Assembly: GCA_937858775.1 (NCBI GenBank)
Contig: CALLYX010000035.1
Span: forward strand, 1-15,180
DNA from: an uncultured bacterium
GTDB lineage: Bacteria > Auribacterota > Tritonobacteria > UBA1439
Reading direction: 5' to 3'
DNA length: 15,180 nt
Shown here one piece after another: positions 14,599-15,180 of the stretch. The translations under genes were made by a program, and so were the position numbers. Below the pieces are notes generated by a model. The model made no database searches and had not been told where the DNA came from. It was given only the letters and a program-made list of their open reading frames with translations. Position 1 is the first letter of the stretch; each line of letters begins with the position of its first letter.

Positions 14599-14647
14599 CG
14601 GGGCCGGTTTCCCCCCGCCCCGCCGCCGGCCCGTGCCGCCGGCCCCG
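14599..14647 (-). repeat. Inverted repeat against the xseA ribosome-binding site
   Basis: CGGGGCCGG (14599-14607) and CCGGCCCCG (14639-14647) are perfect 9-bp inverted copies enclosing a 31-nt GC-rich loop, which may fold further on its own. The right arm sits just after the stop of the metallophosphoesterase gene. On the transcript the left arm meets GGAAGG (14593-14598), the xseA ribosome-binding site, with no base between. No U-run follows, so an intrinsic terminator is unlikely. The gap is about 80% GC, so chance pairing is a real alternative. Confidence 0.4.
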
Positions 14648-14649
14648 CT

Positions 14650-15180
14650 TCAATCCCCTTCCCCCCCCGGCGCCCCGCCCCCGCCGGGGCCGGCGACTGC
14701 GACACGCTCCCTCACCCGCTCTATCGACTCCGCCCTTCCCGTCCTTTCGTCGGCGCGGACGATAACCCCCTGGAACTCGACCCCCCCCCTTGCGACCTCG
14801 AACCGCTCGGGGAGCTGGGTGACGAAATGCCTGACGACCGCCCCGATCTCCCGCCCCAGGACGGACTCGGTGGGCCCGGTCATCCCCGCCTCGGTTATGT
14901 AGGCGGTCCCGCCGGGGAGGAGGCGCTCGTCGGCCGTTTGGACGTGCGTGTGCGTCCCGATGACCGCGGTCGCCCTGCCGTCGAGATAGCGCCCCAGCGC
15001 GATCTTCTCCGATGTCGCTTCGGCGTGGATATCCACCACGATCAGGGGCGTCCGGCGGCGCAGCGCTTCGATCTCCCGCGCGGCGGCCCGGAACGGGCAC
15101 TCGGCGGGCTTCATGAAGACGCGCCCCATGACGTTGACGACCCCGAGCGCCGCGCCGCCCGCGAGCGCGACTGCGACGCC
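14650..15180 (-). CDS. YmdB-type (TIGR00282 family) metallophosphoesterase, 5' end cut by the window
   Basis: The family contains YmdB, a cytoplasmic calcineurin-like phosphodiesterase that hydrolyses 2',3'-cyclic nucleotides. The visible 176 residues are the C-terminal part and run in frame to the right edge, so the true start lies outside. Hallmarks are VVDIHAEATSEKIALGRYLDG, then the metal-ligand motif VIGTHTHVQTADERLLPGGT and ITEAGMTGP, all near-standard. The C-terminus ends in a Gly-rich tail. Family proteins are about 260 residues, so roughly 85 are missing. Only 62 bp separate its stop from xseA, and the common neighbour order (rny-ymdB, exonuclease VII) suggests it is part of the same transcript. 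The function is by resemblance. Confidence 0.9.
   Translation of the reverse strand, partial: GVAVALAGGAALGVVNVMGRVFMKPAECPFRAAAREIEALRRRTPLIVVDIHAEATSEKIALGRYLDGRATAVIGTHTHVQTADERLLPGGTAYITEAGMTGPTESVLGREIGAVVRHFVTQLPERFEVARGGVEFQGVIVRADERTGRAESIERVRERVAVAGPGGGGAPGGEGD

Noticed and set aside
13376..15100. xseA extended to a 574-residue protein
   Set aside because: The extra N-terminal 171 residues lie over the YmdB-type gene and are Arg/Gly-rich shadow. The OB-fold starts just after the ATG at 14587, which has a strong ribosome-binding site.

Overview
The window is a GC-rich (roughly 70%, higher in the gaps) stretch of bacterial chromosome in which every supported gene lies on the minus strand, so transcription runs from high to low coordinates. 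Gaps are short and several stop and start codons overlap (ATGA, GTGA, and one 8-nt overlap). This looks like one long housekeeping operon, or a few nested ones, of 15 genes, entering from beyond the right edge. Many genes have a recognisable Shine-Dalgarno sequence and two start with GTG. No tRNA, rRNA, CRISPR array, transposase or phage gene was found.

In transcription order, the first block is nucleic-acid and precursor metabolism: the 3' part of a YmdB-type metallophosphoesterase, xseA and xseB (exonuclease VII), dxs (isoprenoid precursor DXP), tlyA (S4-domain RNA methyltransferase) and nadK. The second block is a complete four-subunit 2-oxoacid:ferredoxin oxidoreductase of the Vor type, in the order ferredoxin subunit, VorB, TPP-binding subunit, gamma. 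It overlaps nadK on one side and gltX on the other. The third block is gltX and glnS, overlapping by 4 nt. The fourth block is pgsA, der, plsY and gpsA. GpsA makes sn-glycerol 3-phosphate, PlsY acylates it and PgsA uses it for phosphatidylglycerol, so the block centres on phospholipid synthesis, with the ribosome-assembly GTPase Der in the middle.

The ferredoxin-dependent oxidoreductase suggests an anaerobe. A true GlnRS, the plsY/pgsA set and the gene order suggest a bacterium outside the well-studied phyla, perhaps a GC-rich candidate phylum, but the lineage is inference and weakly supported.

The left end is odd. gpsA keeps its NAD-binding half, then loses family resemblance near position 290. 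From about there to position 1 the DNA drops to about 59% GC and contains small palindromes and a direct repeat. This is a rearrangement, an insertion boundary or an assembly junction. Other points worth checking are a GltX lacking about 40 residues of its connective region, a Dxs with replaced phosphate-anchoring arginines, and GC-rich hairpins lying directly against the ribosome-binding sites of xseA, xseB and pgsA. Overall this is mostly ordinary core-genome sequence, and I see no convincing new multi-gene system.
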